Shown: positions 34,515 to 43,997 of the stretch, piece after piece
Numbering within the stretch: position 1 is the stretch's first letter
How the letters are laid out: every line of letters starts with the position of its first letter
Assembly: GCA_031551965.1 (NCBI GenBank)
Contig: JAVBMW010000025.1
Location: forward strand, 77,012-141,011
Direction of reading: 5' to 3'
DNA from: CALVGQ01 sp031551965
GTDB taxonomy: Bacteria; Bacillota_I; Bacilli_A; Erysipelotrichales; Erysipelotrichaceae
Length of the DNA: 64,000 bases
Made by a program: the position numbers and the translations under genes
The notes under the pieces: model-generated
Seen by the model: only the letters and a program-made list of their open reading frames with translations
Told to the model about the DNA's origin: nothing
The model's database searches: none

Positions 34515-36572
34515 TTAATTTTTATTCATAAATATAGAAATTATTTCTTCAAGAGTACATTGCTTATTAATTGAATGTAAACCTGAATCAGGACTAAAAA
34601 AAGCAGTAGAATTATGATCCTGTTGATTAGTGACTAGTATAATTTTAGTGTTTTCATCAATTTGAGGAATCACATTGATCAAATCAACTAAAGCATCATC
34701 CATTTCATAACCATCCATTATTAAGATATCCGCTTTTCTATTTTTGATTTCTTCAAAGGTGTTGAGTTCTTGATCAAAACGTAAATAGGGAATTTGTTTC
34801 TCATTAAGCTCTTTAGTTAAATCATTCATTCTGTTTTTTTGATCAAAGATCAATATCTTTGGATTTTTAGCTAGAAATTGTTCCAAAGTGAAATCTTGTT
34901 TTGTATTGTGAATAATATTTTTGAAGATAAATGTAAAAGTTGTCCCCACATCAATTTTACTGTCTACATTGATTTTAGCTTGCAATAGCGTAGCCAAACG
35001 TTTGACTACGGATAAACCTAATCCAGTTCCGTCGTCTTCACTCTTCGTGGTATAAAATGGTTCAAATACATTATTTAATAGGTCTTCTGGAATACCACTC
35101 CCATTATCTTGAATACTTAACTCTGCAAGGTTGTCATTCGCCGATAAAGAAATTTTGATTGATCCTTTTTTATTTTTCACCGCATAAATCGAATTGGTTA
35201 CGCAGTTCATAATGATCTGATTGATCGCACTTCGATTTCCAAATATTACAAAAGGTCGATCCAAAAAAACTGTTTCAAAGGAAATAGAAGAAGGCATAAT
35301 ATTTTGAATCATCTTACAGCTAGTTTGGACAGTTGCGTTTAGGTCTAGGGAATCCATCGTTAACTCATCATTTTCAGTGCGGCTGTACATAGTAAGTTGA
35401 GTTGTCAATTCATTGCATCGACTTGCGAGATCGTATATTTCTTCCATACTAGTAATATCTTCTTGAGTAGACAATGATGATTTTAGCATTTCACTATAAA
35501 GTAGTATAGGAGTGATCAGATTTCTTATTTCATGAGAAATAGAACTGGACATAAATCCCAAGGCATTGAGTTTTTCTGATTTCATTGCCTGAAAGATTTG
35601 TTGATCAAGTTTATACTTAGCTAAACTTATCTCATTTTCATAGTTCATCTTCAATTGAAGATTTTCAAAATCCTTTTGATTTTTTGCATAAGTATAAAAA
35701 CTAAAAGACAATATGATCAACAACAAAATAGAAACCAAAAGAAAGAGCTGTAATAATGTACGTATTGGGGCTGTCACTTCATCATAGGATACAATGACAT
35801 TCAATACAAACATATGGTCATTTAAATAAAAGGGGGCATAACCGATCAATTTTTTAACTCGTCCTAAATTTTCCTGTCCCCACCAATAGGATAAAACGGT
35901 ATCACAACCTACTTTTCCAGATAATTGATTGGATACAAGTTCATCGATTCCTTCAGAATTAAGTTCTGAAAAATTACTTTTTCGATCATTTCGACTATCA
36001 ACACCGATTTCATTAAGAACACCATGCATTAAAATAATGCCGTTTTCATCTTTCATAGTACTGTATCCCATTTCTCCTAATTGAATGGAAGATAAAAATG
36101 AATTGTAAAGAATGTTTAAGTTGATGCGTTCTATAATGTGTTTTGTTTCAGATCCAACAATAATGGGTTTAACTAAAATAAGATCATACTGATGTTCATC
36201 GACAAGCTCACAAGTTAAATAATAGGCACTTTCTTGAATCATCGGTAAAGTGCTAAAAGTCCAATCATCAATCAACTCAAAAGTAACAGCTTCATGAGTC
36301 GTGGTTGTAAAAGTATCAACTAAAGACTGTACTTGATCATCATTTAAATATTGATCGTGAAAAATCAGATTTAAATCTTCAATTTGATTTAAGAAAAAGA
36401 CTTCCATGGTTTTTGATGCATTCACAGCAGTCGTTTTAATTTTTTCTTCTTCATTATGGATCAGTGTTTTTTCAATATATTGATAAGAATTGAATAGAAG
36501 AATAAAAGCAGTTGAGAAAAATAAAAGAATCAAAGCTACAAATTTTATAGTCCGTTTATCTATTTTTTTCAT
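34515..36572 (-). CDS. Membrane sensor histidine kinase with degenerate receiver-like C-terminus
   Basis: A 685-aa kinase. Residues ~10-30 are a first helix, ~30-260 an extracellular Cache/PAS-like sensor, and a second helix follows. Then come a HisKA domain with phospho-acceptor in SSSISHEIRN, a HATPase (INQIIMNCVTNSIYAV, DNGSGIPEDL, DDGTGLGLSVV), and a C-terminal ~110-residue receiver-like domain with ILIMDGYEM. The ATG at 36572 with GGGAG is used; an earlier frame start would overlap the divergent response regulator. It lies next to the flavin reductase and likely senses its electron acceptor. Confidence 0.87.
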   Translation of the reverse strand: MKKIDKRTIKFVALILLFFSTAFILLFNSYQYIEKTLIHNEEEKIKTTAVNASKTMEVFFLNQIEDLNLIFHDQYLNDDQVQSLVDTFTTTTHEAVTFELIDDWTFSTLPMIQESAYYLTCELVDEHQYDLILVKPIIVGSETKHIIERINLNILYNSFLSSIQLGEMGYSTMKDENGIILMHGVLNEIGVDSRNDRKSNFSELNSEGIDELVSNQLSGKVGCDTVLSYWWGQENLGRVKKLIGYAPFYLNDHMFVLNVIVSYDEVTAPIRTLLQLFLLVSILLLIILSFSFYTYAKNQKDFENLQLKMNYENEISLAKYKLDQQIFQAMKSEKLNALGFMSSSISHEIRNLITPILLYSEMLKSSLSTQEDITSMEEIYDLASRCNELTTQLTMYSRTENDELTMDSLDLNATVQTSCKMIQNIMPSSISFETVFLDRPFVIFGNRSAINQIIMNCVTNSIYAVKNKKGSIKISLSANDNLAELSIQDNGSGIPEDLLNNVFEPFYTTKSEDDGTGLGLSVVKRLATLLQAKINVDSKIDVGTTFTFIFKNIIHNTKQDFTLEQFLAKNPKILIFDQKNRMNDLTKELNEKQIPYLRFDQELNTFEEIKNRKADILIMDGYEMDDALVDLINVIPQIDENTKIILVTNQQDHNSTAFFSPDSGLHSINKQCTLEEIISIFMNKN

Positions 36573-36638
36573 CTTTAGTTTTCTCCCTTCTTCGGTTATA
36601 CTATACTTGTATGTTAAGAAAAAAACAAGGTGGGAATT

Positions 36639-37322
36639 ATGGCTCAAAATAGAGTATTGATCGTTGATGATGAAGCAAGCATAGTAAGATCGCTGACCTT
36701 ATTGTTAAATAAGGAGCAAATGATTACCGATAGTGCCTCTACTGGATCTCAAGCACTAGAACTTATCGAACAAAAAGAGTTTGATTTAATTTTACTTGAT
36801 GTAGATCTTCCAGATATTGATGGATTTAAAATTATCTCAATGATTCGTGCTAAACAAATTATGACACCTGTTTTATTTTTAAGTGGAAAAGATGAAGAAT
36901 ACAATCAGATTCAAGGCATGACTTTGGGAGCGGATGGCTATATCAGTAAACCATTTAGTCCAGGTTATCTAATTATGAGAATCAAAACACTGATTCGCAG
37001 AAATACGGAATATGTACAAACTAACTCTACAAAAAATATAGGGCCTTTTACGATTGATGATAAAAATTATCAAATATTTAAAGATGATCAATTGATCAAT
37101 TTAACAGGTAAAGAAATAGTAATGTTGAAATTTTTCTTAGAACATCCAAATCAAGTTTTTACAAAGGATCAAGTATACAATCAAGTATGGCAAAATGATG
37201 TAGTGGATGATAATACAATTGCAGTTTATATCAAAAGAATTAGAGAGAAAATCGAATCAAATCCATCAGAACCACAGTTTTTACAAACAGTATGGGGAAT
37301 AGGTTATAAATTTGTTGTCTAA
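36639..37322 (+). CDS. OmpR-family response regulator
   Basis: A 227-aa protein with a receiver (VLIVDDEASI, phospho-Asp in LILLDVDLPDIDG, Lys in YISKPFSP) and a winged-helix DNA-binding domain ending TVWGIGYKFVV. The ATG at 36639 has AAGGTGGG; an upstream GTG is less likely. It is divergent from the sensor kinase with only 66 bp between starts, so the pair shares one control region and probably autoregulates. Confidence 0.92.
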   Translation: MAQNRVLIVDDEASIVRSLTLLLNKEQMITDSASTGSQALELIEQKEFDLILLDVDLPDIDGFKIISMIRAKQIMTPVLFLSGKDEEYNQIQGMTLGADGYISKPFSPGYLIMRIKTLIRRNTEYVQTNSTKNIGPFTIDDKNYQIFKDDQLINLTGKEIVMLKFFLEHPNQVFTKDQVYNQVWQNDVVDDNTIAVYIKRIREKIESNPSEPQFLQTVWGIGYKFVV

Positions 37323-37369
37323 AATTAAACCTTTAATGTGTTACAATACCTTTAATAGGAGCGTAAATT

Positions 37370-37906
37370 ATGGCAACGTTAACTAAAAAAGCACTCTCAG
37401 TATCAATGAAAGAATTGATGAGTAAAAATACTTTAGATAAAATTACAGTAACAGAACTTGTTGAACATTGTGGAGTAAATCGACAAACTTTTTATTATCA
37501 TTTTCAAGATTTATTTGATTTATTGGAATGGATCATTGAAACTGATACAAAGCAGATAATCAATGATAATTTAACAATTGAAAACTGGAAAGAGAATACC
37601 ATACAATTATTCAAATACTATTTAAAAAACAAAGATTTCTATACTAATGTAGTGAAATCACCAGGTATTGAACCGCTTCAACGTTATTTGTTTGAACAAC
37701 AAAAATTAAGAATCGCCAGTAGAATCAAGAAAAGAGATATAGAGCATAAATTCAATCCCCAAGAAATTGATTTCCTATGTGTATTTATTGGATATGCCAT
37801 TATGGGAACGATGATCGAGTGGATCAAAAACGGAATGAAAGAAGACTACTTATTTTTAGTTAATTCATTGGATGGTTTAATAGAAAGAAAATTATTAGAA
37901 CAATAA
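37370..37906 (+). CDS. TetR/AcrR-family regulator (DhaS-like)
   Basis: A 178-aa protein with TetR HTH (LTKKALSVSMKELMSK, DKITVTELVEHCGVNRQTFY YHF region) and a C-terminal domain of the TetR_C_33/DhaS type. AGGAG precedes the start. It stands between the reductase two-component system and the RR-HK-ABC operon. Targets not evident. Confidence 0.87.
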   Translation: MATLTKKALSVSMKELMSKNTLDKITVTELVEHCGVNRQTFYYHFQDLFDLLEWIIETDTKQIINDNLTIENWKENTIQLFKYYLKNKDFYTNVVKSPGIEPLQRYLFEQQKLRIASRIKKRDIEHKFNPQEIDFLCVFIGYAIMGTMIEWIKNGMKEDYLFLVNSLDGLIERKLLEQ

Positions 37907-37946
37907 TAAACAAGTTATGTCTTAGCATAAATTAAGGAGACCAACA

Positions 37947-38618
37947 ATGAACACGATCTTAATAGCCGAGGATGATGCTATTTTACGAAAAGGGCTGGAA
38001 ATCGATTTACGAATCGAAGGATATAAAATCTTAGTAGCTGAAGATGGAAATGTTGCAATAAATATAATAAATGAAAATAAAATCGATTTAGCTTTATTGG
38101 ATGTGAATATTCCTTACACTGATGGCTATTCTTTATGTCGAATTATTAAATCTAAAATGAATATCCCTGTAATTTTTCTAACGGCTCGCGACCTTGAACA
38201 AGATGAACTTCAAGGTTTTGAATGTGGTGCAGATGATTATGTAGTTAAACCATTTTCAATGCCTTTACTTAGAAAACGTATCGCTGCAGTTCTAAAAAGA
38301 AATATCTCAAAAACAAACTACAAGGATAACTTTCTTTCTATTGATTTTGATTCTTTTACGTCAAGTAGAAATGATGAAATTATATTTTTTACTCCAACAG
38401 AATATAAATTGTTGAATATTTTTACAGCGAATGCCAAACAAGTACTTACTCGTGAACTTCTACTTGAAAAGCTATGGGATAATGATGGTAATTATGTGGA
38501 TGAACATGTCTTGACTGTAAATATTAATCGGATACGGGCAAAGATTGAAGATGCGGATCACAAATATATAAAAACAGTCTATGGGTTAGGTTATCAATGG
38601 CTCGGTGAAAACTTATGA
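37947..38618 (+). CDS. OmpR-family response regulator of the ABC module
   Basis: A 223-aa protein with receiver (LIAEDDAILRKGL, phospho-Asp in LALLDVNIPYTDGY, Lys in DYVVKPFS) and winged helix (TPTEYKLLNIF, TVYGLGYQWLG). AAGGAG precedes the start. The stop overlaps the kinase start by 4 nt. The RR-HK-ABC ATPase-permease order is typical of peptide-antibiotic sensing and detoxification modules. Confidence 0.92.
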   Translation: MNTILIAEDDAILRKGLEIDLRIEGYKILVAEDGNVAINIINENKIDLALLDVNIPYTDGYSLCRIIKSKMNIPVIFLTARDLEQDELQGFECGADDYVVKPFSMPLLRKRIAAVLKRNISKTNYKDNFLSIDFDSFTSSRNDEIIFFTPTEYKLLNIFTANAKQVLTRELLLEKLWDNDGNYVDEHVLTVNINRIRAKIEDADHKYIKTVYGLGYQWLGENL

Positions 38619-39517
38619 TGTGGGTTATTCTATTTTTGATTGTATGCTTAATTGGTGTGATCGTTTACTATAAACTGAAAATTTCCAAACTCACAAACAA
38701 TTTAAATGAAATCCTTGATCATATGTTAAAAGAAGAACCCATTCCTTTTGTGATCGATCAAGAATCGATGGATAGTAAATTACACTTTAAACTCAAAAGA
38801 ATCCTTGAATTATTAAATGATAAAACTGAACGTTCAAAACAGGACCATGAACAGATGCAATCATTGATATCGGACATTTCCCATCAAGTAAAAACACCTG
38901 TTGCGAATTTAAAAATGGTGAATCAAATTATTTCAGAAAGAGAACTTACAGAAAAACAATTAAATGAATGTATATCATTATTATCAGATCCGATCAATAA
39001 AATAGAATTTTTAATGGAAGCATTAATTAAAATATCACGCCTTGAAAAAGGAATTTTATCATTCAATCCTGAAACGATCCTAGTAAATCAATTGGTTGCG
39101 GATAGTTTAGGAGATATTTTATTTAAAGCAGATTTGAAAAAAATAGATATTGAAGTTGATTGTCCAAAAGAGTTGATTGTGATCTGTGACAAGAAATGGA
39201 CAAAAGAAGCAATAATCAATATTCTTGACAATGCCGTTAAGTATACTCAAATTGGTGGAACAATTAAAATAACTGCTGAAAAAAGAGAATGTTATTCAGT
39301 TATTAGAGTGATAGACAATGGAGTTGGCATTGAAGAATCTGAACAACCAATGATTTTCAGTCGTTTCTACCGTTCAAAAGAAGTAAAAGATAATGAAGGG
39401 GTAGGAATCGGCTTATATCTTTCCCGTCAGATAATTATGCAGCAACAAGGTTTTATCTATGTCAAATCAAAAATCAATTGCGGATCAGAATTTCTAATTT
39501 ACTTAAAATCCGAATAA
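38615..39517 (+). CDS. Small sensor histidine kinase of the ABC module
   Basis: A 300-aa kinase with a single N-terminal helix (residues 3-22), a short linker, HisKA with phospho-His in SDISHQVKTPVANL, and HATPase (AIINILDNAVKYT, DNGVGIEES, GVGIGLYLS). It lacks a large extracellular sensor, which fits kinases that sense through a partner ABC transporter. Translationally coupled to the response regulator. Confidence 0.9.
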   Translation: MMWVILFLIVCLIGVIVYYKLKISKLTNNLNEILDHMLKEEPIPFVIDQESMDSKLHFKLKRILELLNDKTERSKQDHEQMQSLISDISHQVKTPVANLKMVNQIISERELTEKQLNECISLLSDPINKIEFLMEALIKISRLEKGILSFNPETILVNQLVADSLGDILFKADLKKIDIEVDCPKELIVICDKKWTKEAIINILDNAVKYTQIGGTIKITAEKRECYSVIRVIDNGVGIEESEQPMIFSRFYRSKEVKDNEGVGIGLYLSRQIIMQQQGFIYVKSKINCGSEFLIYLKSE

Positions 39518-39541
39518 ACCTCTCAAATTGAGAGGTTTTTG
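39516..39541 (+). terminator. Terminator or attenuator between kinase and ABC genes
   Basis: AAACCTCTC/GAGAGGTTT with a 5-nt loop is followed by T5. It separates RR-HK from the ABC genes, which may have their own inducible promoter. Confidence 0.75.
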
Positions 39542-39585
39542 TGATATTTGCAAGGTAATATAAAAATATAAGGAGAACAGTAAAT

Positions 39586-40251
39586 ATGATAATACTTAAA
39601 GTAGAAAATTTAAAGAAATACTATGGAACCAGTGAGAACCTTGTAAAGGCATTAGATAATGTAAGCTTTAATGTAAGAAGAGGTGAATTTTTAGCAGTCG
39701 TGGGAACATCAGGAAGTGGAAAATCAACGCTTCTGCATATGATGGGAGGATTGGACACACCAACAAGTGGAAGTGTTGAAGTCGATGGAAAAGAAATATT
39801 AAATTTATCAGATGAGGAATTAACTATATTCAGAAGAAGGCAGATCGGTTTTGTCTTTCAAAACTATAATCTTGTCCCAATGTTGACCATTTATGAAAAT
39901 ATTATATTACCACTTGAATTAGATGGGAATAAACCAGACAAAGAATACGTTGATGAAGTGATCAAAATGTTACATCTAGAAGATAAATTAAATCGTTTTC
40001 CAAACAATTTATCCGGTGGTCAGCAACAACGTGTAGCTATCGCAAGAGCTTTAGTATCAAAGCCTGCCATTATCTTGGCAGATGAACCTACAGGGAATTT
40101 AGATAGTAAGACGGGGCAAGAAGTACTAGGATTATTAAGACAAAGTGCTGAATATTTTGGACAAACAATTGTGATGATCACTCACAATCCAGAAATCGCT
40201 CAACTTGCAGATAGAACAATTCGTATTGAAGATGGCAAGATCAAGGATTAG
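39586..40251 (+). CDS. ABC transporter ATPase (MacB/BceA-type)
   Basis: A 221-aa ATPase: Walker A GTSGSGKST, signature LSGGQQQRVAIARAL, Walker B IILADEPTGNLDS, H-loop in IVMITHNPE. The sequence is of the LolD/MacB/BceA type used in efflux or detoxification of antimicrobial peptides. AAGGAG precedes the start, and the permease follows directly. Confidence 0.93.
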   Translation: MIILKVENLKKYYGTSENLVKALDNVSFNVRRGEFLAVVGTSGSGKSTLLHMMGGLDTPTSGSVEVDGKEILNLSDEELTIFRRRQIGFVFQNYNLVPMLTIYENIILPLELDGNKPDKEYVDEVIKMLHLEDKLNRFPNNLSGGQQQRVAIARALVSKPAIILADEPTGNLDSKTGQEVLGLLRQSAEYFGQTIVMITHNPEIAQLADRTIRIEDGKIKD

Positions 40252-40260
40252 GTGAGATCA

Positions 40261-42663
40261 ATGATAAAAAACAATAATCATAAAGTTATTAACAAATTAA
40301 CTTTTAGAAGTCTCAAAACTGGAAAGATGCGTAATTTTTTTATCATCTTAACGGTTTCCTTGTCAGTTGCCTTTTTAACGGGAACAGCCTTATTTTCGTT
40401 AGGATTAAATCAATCCAATAGAATGCTACTATCAAAAATGCAACATGTGGTATATGCAAATGCAAATGAACTACAAATTGAACAAATTAAAAATGATTCA
40501 AGAGTAGAGGATATTTTGATCTATAAAAAAGGGAATGCTCAAGAAATAGATAATTATCAACTTATTCCTGAATATATTTCAACAGACTGTAAAATAATAG
40601 AAAATATACAAATTATTGAAGGGAATTATCCTGTAAAACAAAATGAGGTTGCGATCGATTTAGCATATCTAAGAAAAACAAATAAAAGTGTACAAATCAA
40701 CGAGACAATACAGTTTGATTGGATTGATAAAACATCTGAAGAATTCATCATAACTGGTTTTTATGATAGTAAACAATCATCAAATACTTATGTCGTTTTA
40801 TTATCAAAAGAATATGCAGTAAAAGGAAGCCAACTTAAAAATGTTCAGTATATGACTGCGATTCGAATCAAAGATGCAACAAAAATGGATAAAGATACAT
40901 TCTTAAGTGAAATACGAAGTGTTGGTCAAGATGTAGGAATTGAGCGTCACAACATCAATGAAAACAACTATTTTGTGATCAATTTATCTTATACCGCATC
41001 AGAAATAATCATGATTGCGAGTATAGGATTCGCAGTGGTATTGATCAGTGTATTAGTTATATATAGTATTTTCTATATTTCAGTGACCGCAAGAGTAAAA
41101 CAATTTGGACAACTTAGAACGATTGGAATGACACCAAAACAAATCAAAAGGATGATCAATAGAGAAGGATTGATTCTTAGTTTGTTTGGAACACCGATTG
41201 GAATACTTGTAGGGACAACATTTGCCTATATGATCAACCCAGAAGGCTTTTTGATTAGTAACGCGATAGTTGTAGCGATTTTGGGGTTTATAATCAATAT
41301 GATTACGGTATTAATTTCAATTAGAAAGCCGGCAAAAATTGCGGCATCTGTATCACCGATCGATATGTCCAAAACTAGTGGTTACTCACAAACAAAAATA
41401 AAAAACAGACAACTAACACCATTTGGACTTGCCAAGATAAGTGATTCAAGAAACCGTAAAAAATCATTGATGACAATGGTTTCACTTGGAATGGCAGGCG
41501 TACTATTTATAGTAGGAACAACACTTTTAGCTTCAATTAATGAAATAGAATATTCAAAACAATCACAGTTTCGTTTTGGAGAATATATTTTAACCTTATC
41601 AAGTAATGCAATCGAAATCAATGAAAAAGGGTTAACTGGAGTTCAATTAAATAATGATCTTTCAAATCAACTCGAAACAAAAATTAGAAATATTGAAAAT
41701 GTAAAAAATGTTATGACAACTAAAAAACTTCAAGTTGAATATAAATACAATGATTATCATGCAATGGATTCATTTATACCATTCCAACAATCACAAATAG
41801 AACTCCTTAATCAATTTAGTGAATATGAGTTTAACTACAATGAAATGGTACTCAACAAAGAAATCATCATTACAGATAATGAAGTAGCTAAAGAAATATT
41901 TGGATGGAATTTCAAACCAAAAGATAAAATTGAAATACGATGGTTTAATGGAAGTGAATACCTCGAAGAAGTATTTACAATTGCAGGGGATATTGATGCG
42001 AATAAACTCTTAAAAGATGAAGAAGGCTATAAAATGTTTTTAAATGCAGGTTGGTTTATGGTGCCGGAAGAATTAATGAAGAATATGATGATCGATGACT
42101 TTAATTTTAACTACAACATGATTGTTTCAATCGATAATTACAGCAATCAAGATGAAAAAATGACTGAGTTGTTGTATGAAATCATTGATGAATACCCAGA
42201 GCTTAGAATAAAAACTCTTACCGAAAACATTGAACTAAATAAAAGTATTTATGAGATCACCTATACTACGATTTTAGGGTTTGCGATTTTCATTATTGGC
42301 TTTGCGACCATCAACTTAATTAATACACTTATTTCGAATGCAGTTTCAAGAAAACAAGAGTTCGCAATGTTAAGATCAATAGGAATGAGTGAAAAGCAAT
42401 TATCAAAAATGATTCAAAGTGAAGGCATTATTCTGGCTGTAAAAAATATAATTTTCACTTCAACAATAGGAATCATTGTAGGATATACACTCATAAAGTT
42501 ACTTAATAATTTAGGGGTATCTTACTTGAATTGGCATTTCCCACTGCTTTATTTGATTGGGTATACAATATTTATTCTGATTGTTCCAATCATTATTTCC
42601 TTAGGAATAACAACGATGTTAAGGCAAAAATCTTTAGTAGAAAGACTAAAAGAAACAGAATAA
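40261..42663 (+). CDS. FtsX-like ABC permease (two FtsX domains)
   Basis: An 800-aa permease with an N-terminal helix, an extracellular domain, three helices (about residues 245-355), a second large extracellular domain (about 415-675) and three terminal helices. The FtsX core is seen twice: QFGQLRTIGMTPKQIKRMI and EFAMLRSIGMSEKQLSKMI. The ATG at 40261 with AGGTGAG is chosen over a GTG 9 bp upstream. With its ATPase it likely recognises or expels peptide antibiotics and signals to the kinase. Substrate is unknown. Confidence 0.9.
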   Translation: MIKNNNHKVINKLTFRSLKTGKMRNFFIILTVSLSVAFLTGTALFSLGLNQSNRMLLSKMQHVVYANANELQIEQIKNDSRVEDILIYKKGNAQEIDNYQLIPEYISTDCKIIENIQIIEGNYPVKQNEVAIDLAYLRKTNKSVQINETIQFDWIDKTSEEFIITGFYDSKQSSNTYVVLLSKEYAVKGSQLKNVQYMTAIRIKDATKMDKDTFLSEIRSVGQDVGIERHNINENNYFVINLSYTASEIIMIASIGFAVVLISVLVIYSIFYISVTARVKQFGQLRTIGMTPKQIKRMINREGLILSLFGTPIGILVGTTFAYMINPEGFLISNAIVVAILGFIINMITVLISIRKPAKIAASVSPIDMSKTSGYSQTKIKNRQLTPFGLAKISDSRNRKKSLMTMVSLGMAGVLFIVGTTLLASINEIEYSKQSQFRFGEYILTLSSNAIEINEKGLTGVQLNNDLSNQLETKIRNIENVKNVMTTKKLQVEYKYNDYHAMDSFIPFQQSQIELLNQFSEYEFNYNEMVLNKEIIITDNEVAKEIFGWNFKPKDKIEIRWFNGSEYLEEVFTIAGDIDANKLLKDEEGYKMFLNAGWFMVPEELMKNMMIDDFNFNYNMIVSIDNYSNQDEKMTELLYEIIDEYPELRIKTLTENIELNKSIYEITYTTILGFAIFIIGFATINLINTLISNAVSRKQEFAMLRSIGMSEKQLSKMIQSEGIILAVKNIIFTSTIGIIVGYTLIKLLNNLGVSYLNWHFPLLYLIGYTIFILIVPIIISLGITTMLRQKSLVERLKETE

Positions 42664-42676
42664 TTTATACAAAACA

Positions 42677-42710
42677 GGGTGTTTGTCTAAAAATAAGACA
42701 AACACCTTTT
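42677..42710 (+). terminator. Terminator of the ABC operon
   Basis: A perfect 11-bp stem GGTGTTTGTCT/AGACAAACACC (42678-42688 and 42696-42706) with a 7-nt loop and T4. Confidence 0.85.
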
Positions 42711-42773
42711 ACTGTCTAATGAAATCAATCTTTAATGGAGTTATTATAACGATGTCAAGGAAAGGAGAATGTT

Positions 42774-43166
42774 GTGGATGTAGAAAAAGCGATGGATGAT
42801 TTAGGAAAAGAATTCGCAAAATTGCAGAAAGCTATGAATGATCAACAAAAAAACAGTGAAAGAAGTTATGGTGAAGTTAAAGGTTTGACAAAAGAAAAAC
42901 TTGTTGAAGCAAGGAATAGACGAAAACAATTGACACAAAAATCCAGCTTATTAAATAAGATAGATCAACAAGTTCAATTCTTTGAAGAAAAGAAACAAAA
43001 AGTATTATCGAAAAAAAAGAAAACTAGTGAGCAACAAATTCAGGATCAACTCGAATATAGTGAGTATATGATCAATCAAGCATTGACTAGTATTTATGAG
43101 GCCACTGAAGTTTTCTATGATGCGATTGAATTGGCAGATAATTATAACAGGAAGGAAGAAAAATAA
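42774..43166 (+). CDS. Coiled-coil protein of unknown function, 130 aa
   Basis: It starts at GTG with AAAGGAG 6 nt before it. It is soluble, highly charged (Lys, Gln, Glu) and largely helical, with predicted coiled coil over about residues 40-95. No recognised domain. It is followed without gap by the HdeD-like membrane protein, so the two form an operon and may interact. Confidence 0.65.
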   Translation: MDVEKAMDDLGKEFAKLQKAMNDQQKNSERSYGEVKGLTKEKLVEARNRRKQLTQKSSLLNKIDQQVQFFEEKKQKVLSKKKKTSEQQIQDQLEYSEYMINQALTSIYEATEVFYDAIELADNYNRKEEK

Positions 43167-43733
43167 ATGTTAAAAGAACTATTAAATCAATGGAACACAA
43201 AAATTAAGAAATTAAGATGGGCAAGTTTTATCTTATGTGCACTAATGATGGTTGCAGGAGTACTATGTTTTATGTATCCAGTAAAATCAATCTTAGTCAT
43301 TCAAGTAGTTGCAGCAGTACTTATTGGAGTACATGGTATTTTTGAAATAGTGGATTATTTCAGCATGCCGAAAATATTAAGAGATGCGATCAGTATTGCA
43401 TCAGGAGTATTGAATATTATTATCAGCTTTATGCTTATTACCGGACCTGCAGTAATTACGGCATCAACATTTGCGTTTATGATTGGATTTGCGCTTATGA
43501 GCTTAGGTATAAATAAGATCAGTTTTGGTAGTAGACTAAGAAACAATGGAATCAAACAAGCAGGATGGATCACTTTTGGTGGAGTGATGAGTGTGCTTGC
43601 CTCAATCTGTATGATTTTATTTCCACTAATGTCTACAGTAGTACTAAATTACATCATCGCAACTTATTTAGTAATTGGAAGTATCAGTTTACTTGTGGAA
43701 GCAATTAATATGGGTAAATATAAAATAGACTAA
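43167..43733 (+). CDS. DUF308 / HdeD-like membrane protein
   Basis: A 188-aa protein with six hydrophobic helices in three pairs, a repeat architecture typical of the DUF308 (HdeD) family. Conserved features include AGVLCFMYPVKSILVIQVV and VHGIFEIVDYF. HdeD is linked to acid stress in E. coli; function in Bacillota is unknown. It starts at the base after the coiled-coil gene's stop. Confidence 0.82.
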   Translation: MLKELLNQWNTKIKKLRWASFILCALMMVAGVLCFMYPVKSILVIQVVAAVLIGVHGIFEIVDYFSMPKILRDAISIASGVLNIIISFMLITGPAVITASTFAFMIGFALMSLGINKISFGSRLRNNGIKQAGWITFGGVMSVLASICMILFPLMSTVVLNYIIATYLVIGSISLLVEAINMGKYKID

Positions 43734-43808
43734 AAAGTGTATATTAAAATTATGAGTAGGGTAAAATACTAGAGATGTTGTGGAATTATGTGAAATGAAT
43801 AAGCATAA

Positions 43809-43837
43809 TTGACAAGTGTTTCTCTAAATGGTAGACT
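43809..43837 (+). promoter_or_regulatory. Promoter of the manganese riboswitch/ATPase unit
   Basis: TTGACA (43809-43814), a 17-bp spacer and TAGACT (43832-43837), about a dozen bases before the riboswitch. Confidence 0.65.
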
Positions 43838-43847
43838 AGCTCTATTA

Positions 43848-43979
43848 TATGGGGAGTAGCCATAAATTTGTATTCGTCAACACGGTAAGAAATTATCCGG
43901 ATACAATGATCGTTAACACGATAGGCAAGACCATAAACGTCAAGATTATTCTGCGTTTAGGTCTTGTCTTTTATTTTTC
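43848..43979 (+). promoter_or_regulatory. yybP-ykoY (Mn2+) riboswitch with terminator
   Basis: The conserved blocks are in order: GGGGAGTAGCC (43851-43861), a stem with TCAACACGG, a second arm with TTAACACGATAGG, and GGCAAGACC. The last also forms the 5' side of a terminator, CAAGACC-A-TAAACG pairing with CGTTTA-GGTCTTG (43926-43966), followed by a T-rich run. This class binds Mn2+ in its two-loop junction, usually allowing readthrough into Mn exporters. Confidence 0.88.
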
Positions 43980-43997
43980 TAGGAAAGGTGAAAAAAA

